DNA of 64,000 bases from Micromonospora sp. WMMA1363 (GCF_030345795.1 NZ_JAUALB010000001.1:2720001-2784000); one strand, 5' to 3'. Numbered from the stretch's first letter, positions 9,101 through 17,304 are shown. Numbers and translations are program-made. Notes: a model not told the origin generated them from the letters alone.

Positions 9101-10116
9101 TCGACGCTGCGATCACCGAACTGACGCCGCTGATCGGCATCCGGACGGCGTGCCGAGCCACCGGCCGGCCGCAGGCCAACCATTACCGCCGGCACCGCCA
9201 GACGCCTGCGCCACCGCGGCCGGGGCGTGAACCCAGGCCGCAGCCACGTGCCCTGAGCGCAGCCGAGCGTGACAGCGTCCGGGCGTTGCTCAACAGCCCG
9301 GACTTCGCCGACATGGCCCCCGCGGCCGTCTACCACACCCTCCTCGACGAGGGCGTGTACGTGGCGTCGGTGTCGAGCATGTACCGGATCCTGCGTGCCC
9401 ACGGCGAAGTCAGGGAGCGCCGCCGTCACGCGGTGCACCCGCCGAAGGTCAAGCCCGAACTGATCGCCGACGCCCCCAATCGCGTGTGGTCGTGGGACAT
9501 CACCAAGCTGCGCGGCCCGGCCAAGCGGGACTTCTACCACCTCTACAGCGTGATCGACATCTACAGCCGTTACACCGTCGCGTGGCTGCTCGCCGAGCGC
9601 GAGGACGCCGCCCTGGCCGAACGGCTGCTGTCCGACGCGATCACCAAGCAGGGCGTCGCGCGTGAGCAGTTGACCATCCACGCCGACCGCGGCACCTCAA
9701 TGGCGTCCAAGACGGTCGCGCAGATGATGGCCGACCTCGGCGTGACCAAGTCCCACTCCCGGCCCAGGTGCAGCAACGACAACCCGTTCTCCGAGGCCCA
9801 GTTCAAGACCCTGAAGTACCGGCCCGACTTCCCCGACCGCTTCGGCAGCGTCCAGGACGCCCGAGCTCACTGCCGCGCCTTCTTCACCTGGTACAACACC
9901 ATCCACCGGCACTCCGGCATCGGCTGGCACACCCCACACGACGTCCACCACGGCCACGCCCGGCAGGTCCGCGATGTCCGCGCCGACGTCCTGACCGCCG
10001 CCTACACCCGCAACCCCGAACGATTCGTCCGCGGCATCCCGCAACCACCCGCCCTGCCCACCACCGCGTGGATCAACAAGCCCGAGGACACCACGACTCA
10101 GTCAACGAACCCCTGA
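9097..10116 (+). CDS. IS3-family transposase OrfB (IS B)
   Basis: This 339-residue DDE transposase has an N-terminal HTH region and an rve core. Catalytic residues are in [17 protein letters not shown] and [13 protein letters not shown]. The last motif puts the glutamate in an FSEAQFK context, distinct from the AESFFATIK context of IS A. No internal stop codon is seen. The C-terminal tail (about 300-339) is Pro/Thr-rich and ends 25 bp before the right IS end. Confidence 0.88.
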   Translation: MIDAAITELTPLIGIRTACRATGRPQANHYRRHRQTPAPPRPGREPRPQPRALSAAERDSVRALLNSPDFADMAPAAVYHTLLDEGVYVASVSSMYRILRAHGEVRERRRHAVHPPKVKPELIADAPNRVWSWDITKLRGPAKRDFYHLYSVIDIYSRYTVAWLLAEREDAALAERLLSDAITKQGVAREQLTIHADRGTSMASKTVAQMMADLGVTKSHSRPRCSNDNPFSEAQFKTLKYRPDFPDRFGSVQDARAHCRAFFTWYNTIHRHSGIGWHTPHDVHHGHARQVRDVRADVLTAAYTRNPERFVRGIPQPPALPTTAWINKPEDTTTQSTNP

Positions 10117-10141
10117 ACCGACCGCCCCAAAAAGGTTGACA

Positions 10142-10191
10142 CCTTCCGGGCGGGCGTTGCCGAAACGTCGACGATTACCCCGTGTCGGCAT
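10142..10191 (-). pseudogene. int: Tyrosine integrase of element 1, native 5' end
   Basis: The minus strand reads ATG and 16 codons (MPTRGNRRRFGNARPEG) before IS B begins. The RRFG start resembles the MADKRRFGRV start of the intact element 2 integrase. The ATG overlaps the xis stop as TGATG, the same coupling seen between xis and int in element 2. This establishes that int was split by IS B as well as IS A. Confidence 0.75.
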
Positions 10192-10409
10192 CAGGCCACC
10201 TCCGCGAGCTGCCGCCGCAACTGCGCCCGGCTCATCGGAACAACCCTGTTGGCCTCGATGTAGGCGGCCACAGCGGCAGGCTCGAACCGGACGAGGCGGC
10301 CGACCTTGACGTACGCGATGCGGCGCTCTGCCACCAGCCGGCGAACGAAGCGAGGTGTCGCGCGGAGGCGAGCGGCCACCTCGCCGGCAGTCAGCAGGTT
10401 ATCGGCCAC
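10191..10409 (-). CDS. xis: Excisionase-like helix-turn-helix protein (Xis) of element 1
   Basis: This 72-residue protein has the MerR/excisionase-type HTH: LLTAGEVAARLRATPRFVRRLV followed across a gap by AYVKVGRLVRF, where a wing would lie. It should bend attachment-site DNA and direct Int to excise the element. The GTG at 10409 sits 8 nt after GAGGAG. Another GTG at 10415 overlaps the rep stop. The gene lies between rep and int, as in pSAM2. With int broken, it may act only with the integrase of element 2. Confidence 0.88.
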   Translation of the reverse strand: MADNLLTAGEVAARLRATPRFVRRLVAERRIAYVKVGRLVRFEPAAVAAYIEANRVVPMSRAQLRRQLAEVA

Positions 10410-10411
10410 GG

Positions 10412-12133
10412 TCACGGCTCCTCTCGATTCATCGGGGTCAGGCCAGTTGCCGGAACGTCGGGCGGGTCGGCGGCCCGTCTCGCGGCATCGAGCTGGACGC
10501 GCCATTGGATGCGTTCGGAGATGGCGCGGAGGACTCGGTGGGCGAGGGGTGGCACGTCCGGATCCGTGGGCCGGGCGAGTTCCCAGGCGTGCCGGGCGGT
10601 GTCGGTGCCGGCGGGGGCGGTGGCGTGGTCGGTGGTGACGCCGAGGAGGGCTTTGACCCATTCGCGGCGGTCGGCGCGGTGGTCGGTGAGGGTTTTGCCG
10701 GACCATTGGCGGGAGATGAGGACGCGTCGGCCGCCGATGCCGAGGGTGTCGCGTTTGTGGACTTTGTTCTTGCAGTTGCCGGGCCGCAGCCCTTGGCGGG
10801 GCTTCTTGGGTTGGATGCCGTGGAGCAGCCAGTTGGCGCACCGCTCCGAACACGGCGTGTGCCGCAGTTCTTGCCAGAGCCGTTCCAGGTGTGCCCGCTG
10901 TCGGCCGGTGGTGACCTGGTGGCAGTCGGCGGCCTGCTTGGTCAGGTACTTGGTGATGTAGCCGACGCACCGGTCCGCGTCCTTGGTGCCGGCGAGCACA
11001 CCCTTGGCGTCGACCTGGCTGCCGAAACGGACGACGTGCACGGGTTGGGCGTCGGGGTCGGCGTCGAGCAGGTTCAGGGCGTCATCCCACGTCGGCAGGA
11101 GCTGCCCGGTGTCGGGGTCGGTGTAGCCGCCGGCGTCCGGGTTCCATTGCGGCGCTCTCCCGGGTTCGTAGACCAGCTTGTCCACTGGGGGCCACCAGAC
11201 TTGGTGGTAGGTGGCGGCGGCGACCTGCCGGACGAGGGTGCGGGGGATGGTGCCTCGAATGGCGAAGTGTGCGTGAGGGGCCAGCCGGCGCTGCGGTTCG
11301 ACGGCCCCGGCGTATTGGACGTTCCAGCCAACCGCCCGGCGCAGGTTCTGCCAGAACCGGTCGAGGAGGCGGGGGAAGTGCACGGCGTCCCAGGCGGCGC
11401 GCCGGTAGTCGTAGGTGTCGGGGTCGACGGGGGTGCCGTCGGAGTTGACGCGGCCGTAGGTGTCGAGGGTGAGGGTGAGGAACATCGACGGCCGGAACAC
11501 CGTCCCGGCCCGGCCCTCGAAGGTCCGCCCGATGGTCCGGTTCTCCACCGGGAGGCGGGGCAGGTCCGGGGCGTCCTGCCGCCGTTTGGTGGAGCGGACC
11601 CGCCGCTTGCCGTCGCCGTCGTCGGAGTGGTCGCTGCCGTGCGCTGGGGCGGGTCGGCCCCGCATGCCCTCGGTGGTGATCTCGGCTTCCAGCTCTGCGA
11701 TGGCGTCGTCGAGGTCCGTGACCTGATCCCACTGGGAGGTGCGGGCGGCTTCGTCGCGGGCGAACTCCAGGTGAGCGCGGGCGACGATCAGGCCGCGTTG
11801 AGCTTCGGTGGCTGGCAACGGGCCGGGGTCGGGTTCGTCGTCGCGGTGCCAGCCTTCGCGGATCTGCTGCTGCCGCAGCTTCCGTGCCCGGGTGGCGCAG
11901 GCCGGGCACTTCGCCTCCTGCGTCGCCCCGCACGGCATGTCGATGACCTCGGTGTGGCCGGAGTCGAGGTCGGTGCGGCGCAGGCTCACGGGGCGGGTGC
12001 AGACGCCGTAGTCGGCGGCCAGATCTTTGACGACGTCGACGGATCGGGGCATGAGCATGCGGGCGGCCCGGGAACCCGGCCGAGGGGTGATGTCCTCGGC
12101 CGGGGCGGGGATGGGCAGGGTGGGGGCGGTCAT
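10412..12133 (-). CDS. Replication initiator (RepSA-like, HUH rolling-circle type) of element 1
   Basis: This 573-residue protein carries the two landmarks of a HUH nuclease: His-Ala-His at 287-289 (LAPHAHFAIRG) and a tyrosine motif GYITKYLTK with Tyr391 and Tyr395. A cysteine cluster near the N-terminus (CGATQEAKCPACA, about 68-79) probably binds zinc. It would nick the double-strand origin and start rolling-circle replication after excision. The ATG overlaps the upstream stop (ATGA) and the stop overlaps the xis start region, so rep, xis and int were one translationally coupled unit. The frame is intact. Confidence 0.88.
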   Translation of the reverse strand: MTAPTLPIPAPAEDITPRPGSRAARMLMPRSVDVVKDLAADYGVCTRPVSLRRTDLDSGHTEVIDMPCGATQEAKCPACATRARKLRQQQIREGWHRDDEPDPGPLPATEAQRGLIVARAHLEFARDEAARTSQWDQVTDLDDAIAELEAEITTEGMRGRPAPAHGSDHSDDGDGKRRVRSTKRRQDAPDLPRLPVENRTIGRTFEGRAGTVFRPSMFLTLTLDTYGRVNSDGTPVDPDTYDYRRAAWDAVHFPRLLDRFWQNLRRAVGWNVQYAGAVEPQRRLAPHAHFAIRGTIPRTLVRQVAAATYHQVWWPPVDKLVYEPGRAPQWNPDAGGYTDPDTGQLLPTWDDALNLLDADPDAQPVHVVRFGSQVDAKGVLAGTKDADRCVGYITKYLTKQAADCHQVTTGRQRAHLERLWQELRHTPCSERCANWLLHGIQPKKPRQGLRPGNCKNKVHKRDTLGIGGRRVLISRQWSGKTLTDHRADRREWVKALLGVTTDHATAPAGTDTARHAWELARPTDPDVPPLAHRVLRAISERIQWRVQLDAARRAADPPDVPATGLTPMNREEP

Positions 12134-12312
12134 CGTGCACCGGCCTCGGTTTCGGCGGTGGTGACCTCCGCGTCGATGTAGAGGCGGAGGCGGGTGTCGC
12201 GGCGGTTGAGGTACGGGCCGTCCACGCCGGTGACGCGGACGAGTCGGGAGAAGCGCAGGGCGGTGAGGGCGGCGGCGCATTCGGCGTCGGTGCCCATGAG
12301 GCGGATCTTCAC
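12130..12312 (-). CDS. Small AICE protein of unknown function
   Basis: This 60-residue protein starts with MKIRLMGTDAECAAALTAL and contains an LRLYIDAEV segment. It looks like a compact alpha/beta domain with no membrane segment. I do not recognise the family. It is locked in a coupled run: its GTG start overlaps the stop of the GGDEF gene (GTGA, after GGAGG) and its stop overlaps the rep ATG. That placement suggests a role in replication or its control. Confidence 0.65.
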   Translation of the reverse strand: MKIRLMGTDAECAAALTALRFSRLVRVTGVDGPYLNRRDTRLRLYIDAEVTTAETEAGAR

Positions 12313-12962
12313 GGGGTCGCCTCCATGGGCCGGGTGGTCATGTTGCGGGTCCGCAGGATCGGTCGGGGGTCGACAGCCGGGGCGGTGTGGTCATCGCGTA
12401 GCGGGTCGAACGCGACCACGCCGGCCCGGGTGGTCTTGGCCCGGTACATCGCGGCGTCGGCGTCAGCGAGGGCGGCGGCGAGCCCGGCCGGGCTGGCGGG
12501 GGCGAGGCCGATGCTGGCGGTCACCGACACCGCGACCCCGGAGGGCAGCAGGATCGGGGCGGCGATCGCATGGGCGAGCCGGCGGGAAGCCGCGGCCGGG
12601 TCCGTGTCGAGCAGGAGAGCGGCGAACTCGTCCCCGCCGAGGCGGGCGGCCACACCATGGATCCGGCGCAGACGCTCCGCAACGGCGGTGAGGACCAGGT
12701 CCCCGGCGGCGTGGCCGTGGGTGTCGTTGACCGGCTTGAAGCCGTCCAGATCGACCACCAGAACCCACGGCCGCAGCGACGCGAGCTGTTCCCACGCCTG
12801 GGTGAGTCCGGCGCGGTTGGCCAGGCCGGTCAGCGGATCGCGCAGCGTGGAGCGGTGCAGCGCGGCCAGCTGGTAGCGGACGGCGTGGAGCCGGTACTGG
12901 TCCCAGCAGAACAGGGCGAGGCCGGCGACCAGGAACAGGCCGGACAGCAGGTGGTCGGTCAT
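12309..12962 (-). CDS. Membrane-anchored GGDEF protein (diguanylate cyclase) carried by element 1
   Basis: This 217-residue protein has one N-terminal hydrophobic segment (about 3-20) and a GGDEF domain (about 38-195). The active-site motif GGDEF is intact at 109-113, with the substrate/metal motif VVDLDGFKPVND at 69-80 and LRDPLTGLANR at 40-50. It should make cyclic di-GMP from GTP at the membrane. The four residues where an inhibitory RxxD I-site would lie read RIHG, so product inhibition is probably absent. It sits inside the coupled transfer/replication operon between the DUF2637 and rep genes, an unexpected place for a signalling enzyme. The catalytic call is confident; the role is not. 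Confidence 0.9.
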   Translation of the reverse strand: MTDHLLSGLFLVAGLALFCWDQYRLHAVRYQLAALHRSTLRDPLTGLANRAGLTQAWEQLASLRPWVLVVDLDGFKPVNDTHGHAAGDLVLTAVAERLRRIHGVAARLGGDEFAALLLDTDPAAASRRLAHAIAAPILLPSGVAVSVTASIGLAPASPAGLAAALADADAAMYRAKTTRAGVVAFDPLRDDHTAPAVDPRPILRTRNMTTRPMEATP

Positions 12963-13585
12963 CGGGTCACCTCCCGAGTCAGCGGGGTGCCGTTACGGCG
13001 AGCGAAGGCATCCGCCGGCACCGGAGTGGCCGGGACCGGAGTGGCCGGAACCGCCGAGGTGGGCTCGACCGGGATCGGGGCGACCGGGATCGGGTCAGCC
13101 GGAACGGTGACGGCCGGTTCGGTGCTGGCCGGGGTCAGCTCGGCGGGCGGGACCGGGGCAGGAGCCGGCGCGGGTGCGGTCGGGGCGGACGCGGTGGTGA
13201 GGACGAGTTTGGACAGGCCCATGAAGGCCAGCGCGGGGACGGCGGACAGGAGCCAGCCGGACAGGCCGGGTTTGGCGACGGCGAGTTGCGCCGCCAGGGA
13301 GAGGGCGACGGACGCGACGAGGAGGAACATCGGGTAGCCGATCGGCCCGCCCGCGCGGCGTCGGCGGCGGATGGTGAGCAGGGCGGCGACGGGGACCAGT
13401 TCGGAGATGACGGCGTTCGCCCAGCCGAACCACGCCCCGGTCCCCTGCGGGGAGTTGTCGAGGGTCCAGTCCTTGACGTGGGTGAACGACGCGGCCCCGG
13501 CGAACCCGGCCACGGTCAGCAGGATGAGGACCAGGACCAGGCCCTCGACCTGTTCCGCGCGGCTGTGAGTGGGGTGGGGTTTCAT
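12959..13585 (-). CDS. DUF2637 membrane protein (Spd-like) of element 1
   Basis: This 208-residue protein has about four hydrophobic segments in the first 125 residues. It shows the motif FGWANAVISELVPVAALL and the segment LSGWLLSAVPALAFMGLSKL, both shared with the protein at 21207-21968. The C-terminal 80 residues are Pro/Ala/Val-rich and probably unstructured. DUF2637 proteins are common next to TraB in actinomycete plasmids and AICEs and are thought to help spread or transfer at the membrane. Its stop overlaps the start of the GGDEF gene, and its start overlaps the traB stop. Confidence 0.8.
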   Translation of the reverse strand: MKPHPTHSRAEQVEGLVLVLILLTVAGFAGAASFTHVKDWTLDNSPQGTGAWFGWANAVISELVPVAALLTIRRRRRAGGPIGYPMFLLVASVALSLAAQLAVAKPGLSGWLLSAVPALAFMGLSKLVLTTASAPTAPAPAPAPVPPAELTPASTEPAVTVPADPIPVAPIPVEPTSAVPATPVPATPVPADAFARRNGTPLTREVTR

Positions 13586-15012
13586 GCGGCACCGCCGGAG
13601 ATCTCGCCGTCGATGACGCGTAGCCGGCCGTAGGTGTGGGCCATGTCGCGGATCTCGTCATCGGTTAGGTAGGAGAACCGGACCCGCATCGGAGTCGGGT
13701 CCCCGTCGATGACCACGAAGCCGACACCGGGCAGGGACTGCGGGATGCGGTCGCACAACGCGCCCCGATCGCGCATGCCCTCCCCGAGCACGAGGTCCAC
13801 CTGGGCGGCTTCCGCGAGGCGGAGGCCGATGCGGGTGGGGAACAGGTCCCGGAACGGCAGTACCTCCTTGCGGGGGTCCTGGATCGCGGCCACCACGTGC
13901 ACGCCGACCGCGCGGCCCTGGCTGAGCAGGATCGAGAGGGCGGCTTTGATTCGGTCTTTGAGCTGCCGGTCGGTCAGGTACGCGGTCAGGTTCGCCAGCT
14001 CGTCAATGACGACGACGATCAGCGGCTCGTCCGGGGTCGGCGTGTGCTGGCGGGTCCGGCCGTACAGCTTCCCGGCCCGGTCCTTGGCGACGGTGGCGGC
14101 TTCCTCGATCAGCTCCGCCATGGCCGTGTAGTCCTTGCGGGCGAACCGGGCGAACATCGGCGCGCCCATCCCCAACTCCATGCCGCCTTTGGGGTCGAGG
14201 CCCCACAGTTGGACGAGGCCGGAGGTGACGCCGGCGGCGAGGGAGCGGACCACGGACCAGATCACCGAGCCCTTCCCCGCACCCGTGGCGCCCACGACGA
14301 GGACCTGGGTGCCGAAAAGGCGCAGGTCGTATCCGTCGCCGTCCTCCCGCCGGCCCACCGGTAGGGCGGTGAACTCGGGCACGGCCGGCACCGGCAGCGG
14401 GCGCAGCGTCTTGGCGAGGGGGTCACCCCGGAACAGGTGCAGCAGCACCACATCCGGCCGAGCCCCGGGGGTGGCCTTGACCTGCCGGACACCGAACGTG
14501 TGCGCCAGGCGTTCCGCGACGCGGGCGAAGTCGTCGGGGATCTGCCCGGTGACCATCCGCACCGTCACCACGTCCACCCCGGAGGCGCAGCCGACCCGGC
14601 GCAGGACCGGCAGGACCGTGTGGGCGTCGAACGAGACGGCCAGCTTCGCGGTGACCATCGCGGCGTGCCAGTTCCGCCGGTAGCACCACCTGCGGAACCG
14701 GGCCAGAACCGGGTACCCGGCGAAGCGCAGGAACGACGGTCGATGCCCGAACCACCAGCCGGCGGAGACGACGGCGACCAAGCCGACGACGCCGACCGGA
14801 CCGGCCCAGCCGAACCGGAGGTAGAGCCAGCCGAAGAACACTGCCGGAACGGTGACGAACCAGAAGCGCACAAGGACCACGGCCAGGCGACCGAACGCCT
14901 TCACGGTCCACCAGGACAGGGCCAGCCACATCGGGATACGCACGAACGGCGTGCGCACGTTGATCGGAGCGCCCTCGATCCGGTCGCCCCGGATCACGTT
15001 GACCAGCGGCAT
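13582..15012 (-). CDS. TraB-like FtsK/SpoIIIE DNA translocase of element 1
   Basis: This 476-residue protein has N-terminal membrane segments (about 26-90) and a cytoplasmic linker domain (about 100-215). The FtsK/SpoIIIE ATPase domain carries Walker A GATGAGKG at 241-248 and Walker B LIVVVIDEL at 331-339. In AICEs such a protein forms a hexameric pore that moves double-stranded DNA from donor to recipient hypha. Length is short for FtsK and typical for AICE TraB. It follows a small unknown gene and overlaps the DUF2637 start. The C-terminal tail would carry the DNA-recognition helix, which I cannot define. Confidence 0.9.
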   Translation of the reverse strand: MPLVNVIRGDRIEGAPINVRTPFVRIPMWLALSWWTVKAFGRLAVVLVRFWFVTVPAVFFGWLYLRFGWAGPVGVVGLVAVVSAGWWFGHRPSFLRFAGYPVLARFRRWCYRRNWHAAMVTAKLAVSFDAHTVLPVLRRVGCASGVDVVTVRMVTGQIPDDFARVAERLAHTFGVRQVKATPGARPDVVLLHLFRGDPLAKTLRPLPVPAVPEFTALPVGRREDGDGYDLRLFGTQVLVVGATGAGKGSVIWSVVRSLAAGVTSGLVQLWGLDPKGGMELGMGAPMFARFARKDYTAMAELIEEAATVAKDRAGKLYGRTRQHTPTPDEPLIVVVIDELANLTAYLTDRQLKDRIKAALSILLSQGRAVGVHVVAAIQDPRKEVLPFRDLFPTRIGLRLAEAAQVDLVLGEGMRDRGALCDRIPQSLPGVGFVVIDGDPTPMRVRFSYLTDDEIRDMAHTYGRLRVIDGEISGGAA

Positions 15013-15015
15013 CGG

Positions 15016-15480
15016 TCAGCCCTCCCCGACCGTCGCGGCGGTGGTGAACAGGGAGCCTTGGCCCGGCGTACCGGGACGACGACGGATCACCCGACGACGC
15101 GCCGGCATCCGGGGCGGGACGAGGGCGGCCAGGTCGACCGGGCCGGTCTGCGGAGCCGGGACGTGGCGGGTCATGGTCGGCAGCCACCGGCCCCGACCCA
15201 GCACCGCCCGCAGGTCGACCCGGTCCGAGACGTGCGGGGCGATCAGGTCCGGGTCCAGGCGCCGCAGCTTCACCACCGTCCTGGCGAGGGCAGCGGCAGC
15301 GGCGGAGATCTCCACCAGAGCGGCGACGCGGACGGCGTCGGACGGGACGGTGGTGTAGACCTCGCGGGCGGCCCGGATACCGGGACCAGCGAGGCGCATC
15401 ACGGTACGGCGGTGAGTCTTGCGGTTCGGGGCGGGGCGCGGGTTCCCGGCGATGCGGGCAGCGTCAGCTAGCGTGGGCAC
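15016..15480 (-). CDS. Unknown protein upstream of traB in element 1
   Basis: This 154-residue protein is basic and Arg/Pro-rich with a central helical stretch (about 45-75, DAVRVAALVEISAAAAALAR). There is no membrane segment or known motif. It ends 3 bp before the traB ATG, so it is translated with it. A basic protein in this place may bind DNA or partner with the translocase, but nothing in the sequence shows this. Confidence 0.6.
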   Translation of the reverse strand: MPTLADAARIAGNPRPAPNRKTHRRTVMRLAGPGIRAAREVYTTVPSDAVRVAALVEISAAAAALARTVVKLRRLDPDLIAPHVSDRVDLRAVLGRGRWLPTMTRHVPAPQTGPVDLAALVPPRMPARRRVIRRRPGTPGQGSLFTTAATVGEG

Positions 15481-15512
15481 AGCCCAACTCCTTCCAAGAG
15501 GTAGCGGGTGAG

Positions 15513-15556
15513 GCGCGGGGCGGGATTCGACTTGGCGGAAGAGGCCCGCCCCGCGC
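15513..15556 (-). promoter_or_regulatory. Perfect 12-bp hairpin between the Pra-like gene and traB operon
   Basis: GCGCGGGGCGGG pairs perfectly with CCCGCCCCGCGC around a 20-nt loop. It fills the gap between two genes on the same strand. Similar strong hairpins occur in the matching part of element 2, so it may be an attenuator or RNA-stability element rather than a plain terminator. Confidence 0.6.
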
Positions 15557-15568
15557 GTCGAGTTCTGG

Positions 15569-15991
15569 TCAGGCCGCCTGCTTCACGGCGGCGGGTTCGG
15601 TCATGGCACCGGCGCGGATCGACCACGCCTGACGCGCCCGGCACTTCCCCGAGCCCTTGCACCGCTGCGAGTCCACGTACGGGGTAAGCGTCACGTCGGA
15701 GAACATCACCGCCGGCGGATAGCCCGGGATCTTCGACGCCGGCGGCACCGGCTGCACCGGAGCGGCGATCTTCACCTTCACCTCCTTCGACCCGCCGAAC
15801 TTCCCCGCCTCCGGGTCCAAGTCCAAGACCTTCACCACCCACAGCCGCTCGCCCGTGTCCTTGTCACGCGCCTGGTCATCACCCTGACCGCGCTTGTCGA
15901 AATCCGTCACCGGCTCCACCCCCAGACACAGCGCACCCTGCGGGAACACGTAGTCGAACGGAACCGGAACCTTGATCGAGTTCGGGACCAT
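15569..15991 (-). CDS. Pra-like activator of replication, integration and excision (tentative)
   Basis: This 140-residue soluble protein begins MVPNSIKVPVPFDYVFPQGA and has an internal segment DKDTGERLWVVKVLDLDPEA. I recall this pattern in AICE proteins labelled plasmid replication, integration and excision activator, after Pra of pSAM2. The label is from memory and not tested. It is the first leftward gene and faces the XRE regulator across a 121-bp region with dyad repeats, where a switch between the two would be expected. No catalytic motif is visible. Confidence 0.65.
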   Translation of the reverse strand: MVPNSIKVPVPFDYVFPQGALCLGVEPVTDFDKRGQGDDQARDKDTGERLWVVKVLDLDPEAGKFGGSKEVKVKIAAPVQPVPPASKIPGYPPAVMFSDVTLTPYVDSQRCKGSGKCRARQAWSIRAGAMTEPAAVKQAA

Positions 15992-16015
15992 GCCCTCTGC
16001 CTCCTAGGCTGCGAC

Positions 16016-16095
16016 GTATCAGTCCGCTTGGGACTAACTCTGCCTCTATGGTGTGCCTTAGAGGTCCTACTGTCAAGGACTAATCAGTCCGCAGG
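16016..16095. promoter_or_regulatory. Divergent control region with dyad AGTCC/GGACT sites
   Basis: Between the Pra-like gene and the XRE gene lie AGTCC-N5-GGACT (16021-16035), GTCCT-N7-AGGAC (about 16064-16082) and two copies of the word ATCAGTCCGC. This looks like a set of operator half-sites for the adjacent XRE regulator, overlapping both promoters. Confidence 0.6.
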
Positions 16096-16112
16096 AGGAC
16101 GGGAGGGTCCCG

Positions 16113-16757
16113 TTGGCAGGGACCAAGACGTCCCGCAAGATGGAAGGTGTGGAAATGTCCGAGGTACTGCGACGCCGCCGCACTGAGCTCGGCATGTCGC
16201 AAGCTGACCTAGCGGCGGCAGCCGGGGTCGACAGGCGGCAGATTCGCCGCTACGAAGCGGGCGAGCAGCAGCCCGTCCTCTCGGTGGCCGTCGCCATCGC
16301 AAACGCGCTCGATCTCGCCGTCGGCGAGTTGGCCGGCATCCCGAGCCACAAGGTGAACCTGTCCGGTGAGTGGTGGGCGTCCTGGCAGACGTCCAAGGAC
16401 GGCGAGGAAGTCATCACCCTGCAACAGGTCCGCTTCCGGCAGCAGGGAGACCTGATCAACGTAGAGACGGCCACCCGAGGCATCGCCGTAGAAGATGGCG
16501 GCTACCACTGGCGAGGCGAGCTGCGGCTCTGGGACAACGAGATCCTGATGGGTTGGTACGCCGCAGACGATGGCTCGGTCCGCTCGAAGGGAACGATGTA
16601 CTTCGTCCTGCACCCCCACGGCCAACACATGGCAGGCCGTTGGGTCGGAGTCAGCTATGACGGCAAGATCGTCACCGGCTGGGGTGCGATGGCGCGCGGC
16701 GAGCAAGAGGCAACAGACGTGATTGCCGAACTCAAGCAGCAGGAGGCCCAGCGATGA
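16113..16757 (+). CDS. XRE-family helix-turn-helix regulator of element 1
   Basis: This protein of up to 214 residues has an XRE HTH (MSQADLAAAAGVDRRQIRRYE) and then a beta-rich domain with many aromatic residues (about 85-195, including GEWWASWQTSKDG and MAGRWVGVSYDGK). That second domain may sense a ligand. The TTG at 16113 follows GGGAGG at 5 nt; ATG at 16155 (MSEVLRRRR) is an equally possible start and matches the family better. It faces the Pra-like gene, so it probably represses the transfer operon. Its stop overlaps the cutA ATG, so the two are made together. Confidence 0.85.
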   Translation: MAGTKTSRKMEGVEMSEVLRRRRTELGMSQADLAAAAGVDRRQIRRYEAGEQQPVLSVAVAIANALDLAVGELAGIPSHKVNLSGEWWASWQTSKDGEEVITLQQVRFRQQGDLINVETATRGIAVEDGGYHWRGELRLWDNEILMGWYAADDGSVRSKGTMYFVLHPHGQHMAGRWVGVSYDGKIVTGWGAMARGEQEATDVIAELKQQEAQR

Positions 16758-17128
16758 CAACCGACATCTGCGAAGTCGTCATCACCGCGCCCGACGCTGA
16801 CTGGCTTGCCAACTTCACCCACCGCCTGGTCGACGACCGGATTGCCGCCTGCGGCCACAACATCGCCGCCATCCGGTCCATCTACCGCTGGAAGGGCAAC
16901 ACCTACGACGAGGGAGAAGCCCGCGTCGCCCTACACACCCGCGTGGCTCTCGTGCCGACGATCGTGGAACGCGCGGACCAGGAACACCCGTACGAGGTGC
17001 CCTGCGTCATCGCCACGCCAGTCATCGCCGGCAACCCGGCATACCTGCAATGGGTCCTAGACGAGACCGACGAGCCAGCCCAGCCCCCAGCCGGCACGTC
17101 CGCCGACACTGCCGAATTGACCTCTTAA
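16754..17128 (+). CDS. cutA: CutA-like divalent-cation tolerance protein, cargo of element 1
   Basis: This 124-residue protein matches CutA1. It has the opening VVITAPD, the helix ending LVDDRIAACGHN, the strand AIRSIYRWKGN, the turn HPYEVPCVIATPV and YLQWV near the end of the domain. CutA forms a stable trimer related in fold to PII proteins and has been linked to copper tolerance, though its true role is unclear. The last 20 or so residues (Pro/Ala/Thr-rich) are an extra tail. The ATG overlaps the stop of the XRE regulator, which ties it to element control rather than to chromosomal metal genes. Confidence 0.85.
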   Translation: MTTDICEVVITAPDADWLANFTHRLVDDRIAACGHNIAAIRSIYRWKGNTYDEGEARVALHTRVALVPTIVERADQEHPYEVPCVIATPVIAGNPAYLQWVLDETDEPAQPPAGTSADTAELTS

Positions 17129-17136
17129 GAATCAAG

Positions 17137-17156
17137 GCGGCCCGCAAGCGGGCCGC
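17137..17156 (+). terminator. Terminator after cutA
   Basis: GCGGCCCGC and GCGGGCCGC pair perfectly around AA, 9 bp after the cutA stop. Almost the same hairpin follows the Nudix gene of element 2 (28756-28774), which marks a shared right-arm architecture. Confidence 0.8.
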
Positions 17157-17304
17157 GCCGGCCCGGCCCCGGCCTGCTGGCGACCTCCGGCCGGCATCGG
17201 CCGGGCCGGCCGGCCACGCTGGCGGACTGCAAGAGCTGTTTGCCCTCCGGGCGGGGGATCTTCGACAGAGATGGGGGGAAGCCCGTCCGAACGGTGCGGT
17301 AGTC

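Larger units (their letters stand above)
8626..10141 (+). mobile_element. IS3-family insertion sequence B (about 1.5 kb)
   Basis: The ends resemble each other as imperfect inverted repeats starting TGTCATCCTTGGGG (left) and TGTCAACCTTTTTGGGG (right, reverse complement). Inside are orfA and orfB of a second, unrelated IS3-type element. I see no clear target duplication. Integrase sequence resumes on both sides, so it too is inserted in the integrase gene, 17 codons after its start. Confidence 0.75.

Noticed and set aside
10355..12181. 608-codon rightward frame opposite rep of element 1
   Set aside because: The leftward frame has HUH and tyrosine motifs and coupled starts; the opposite frame is a Gly/Val-rich shadow.
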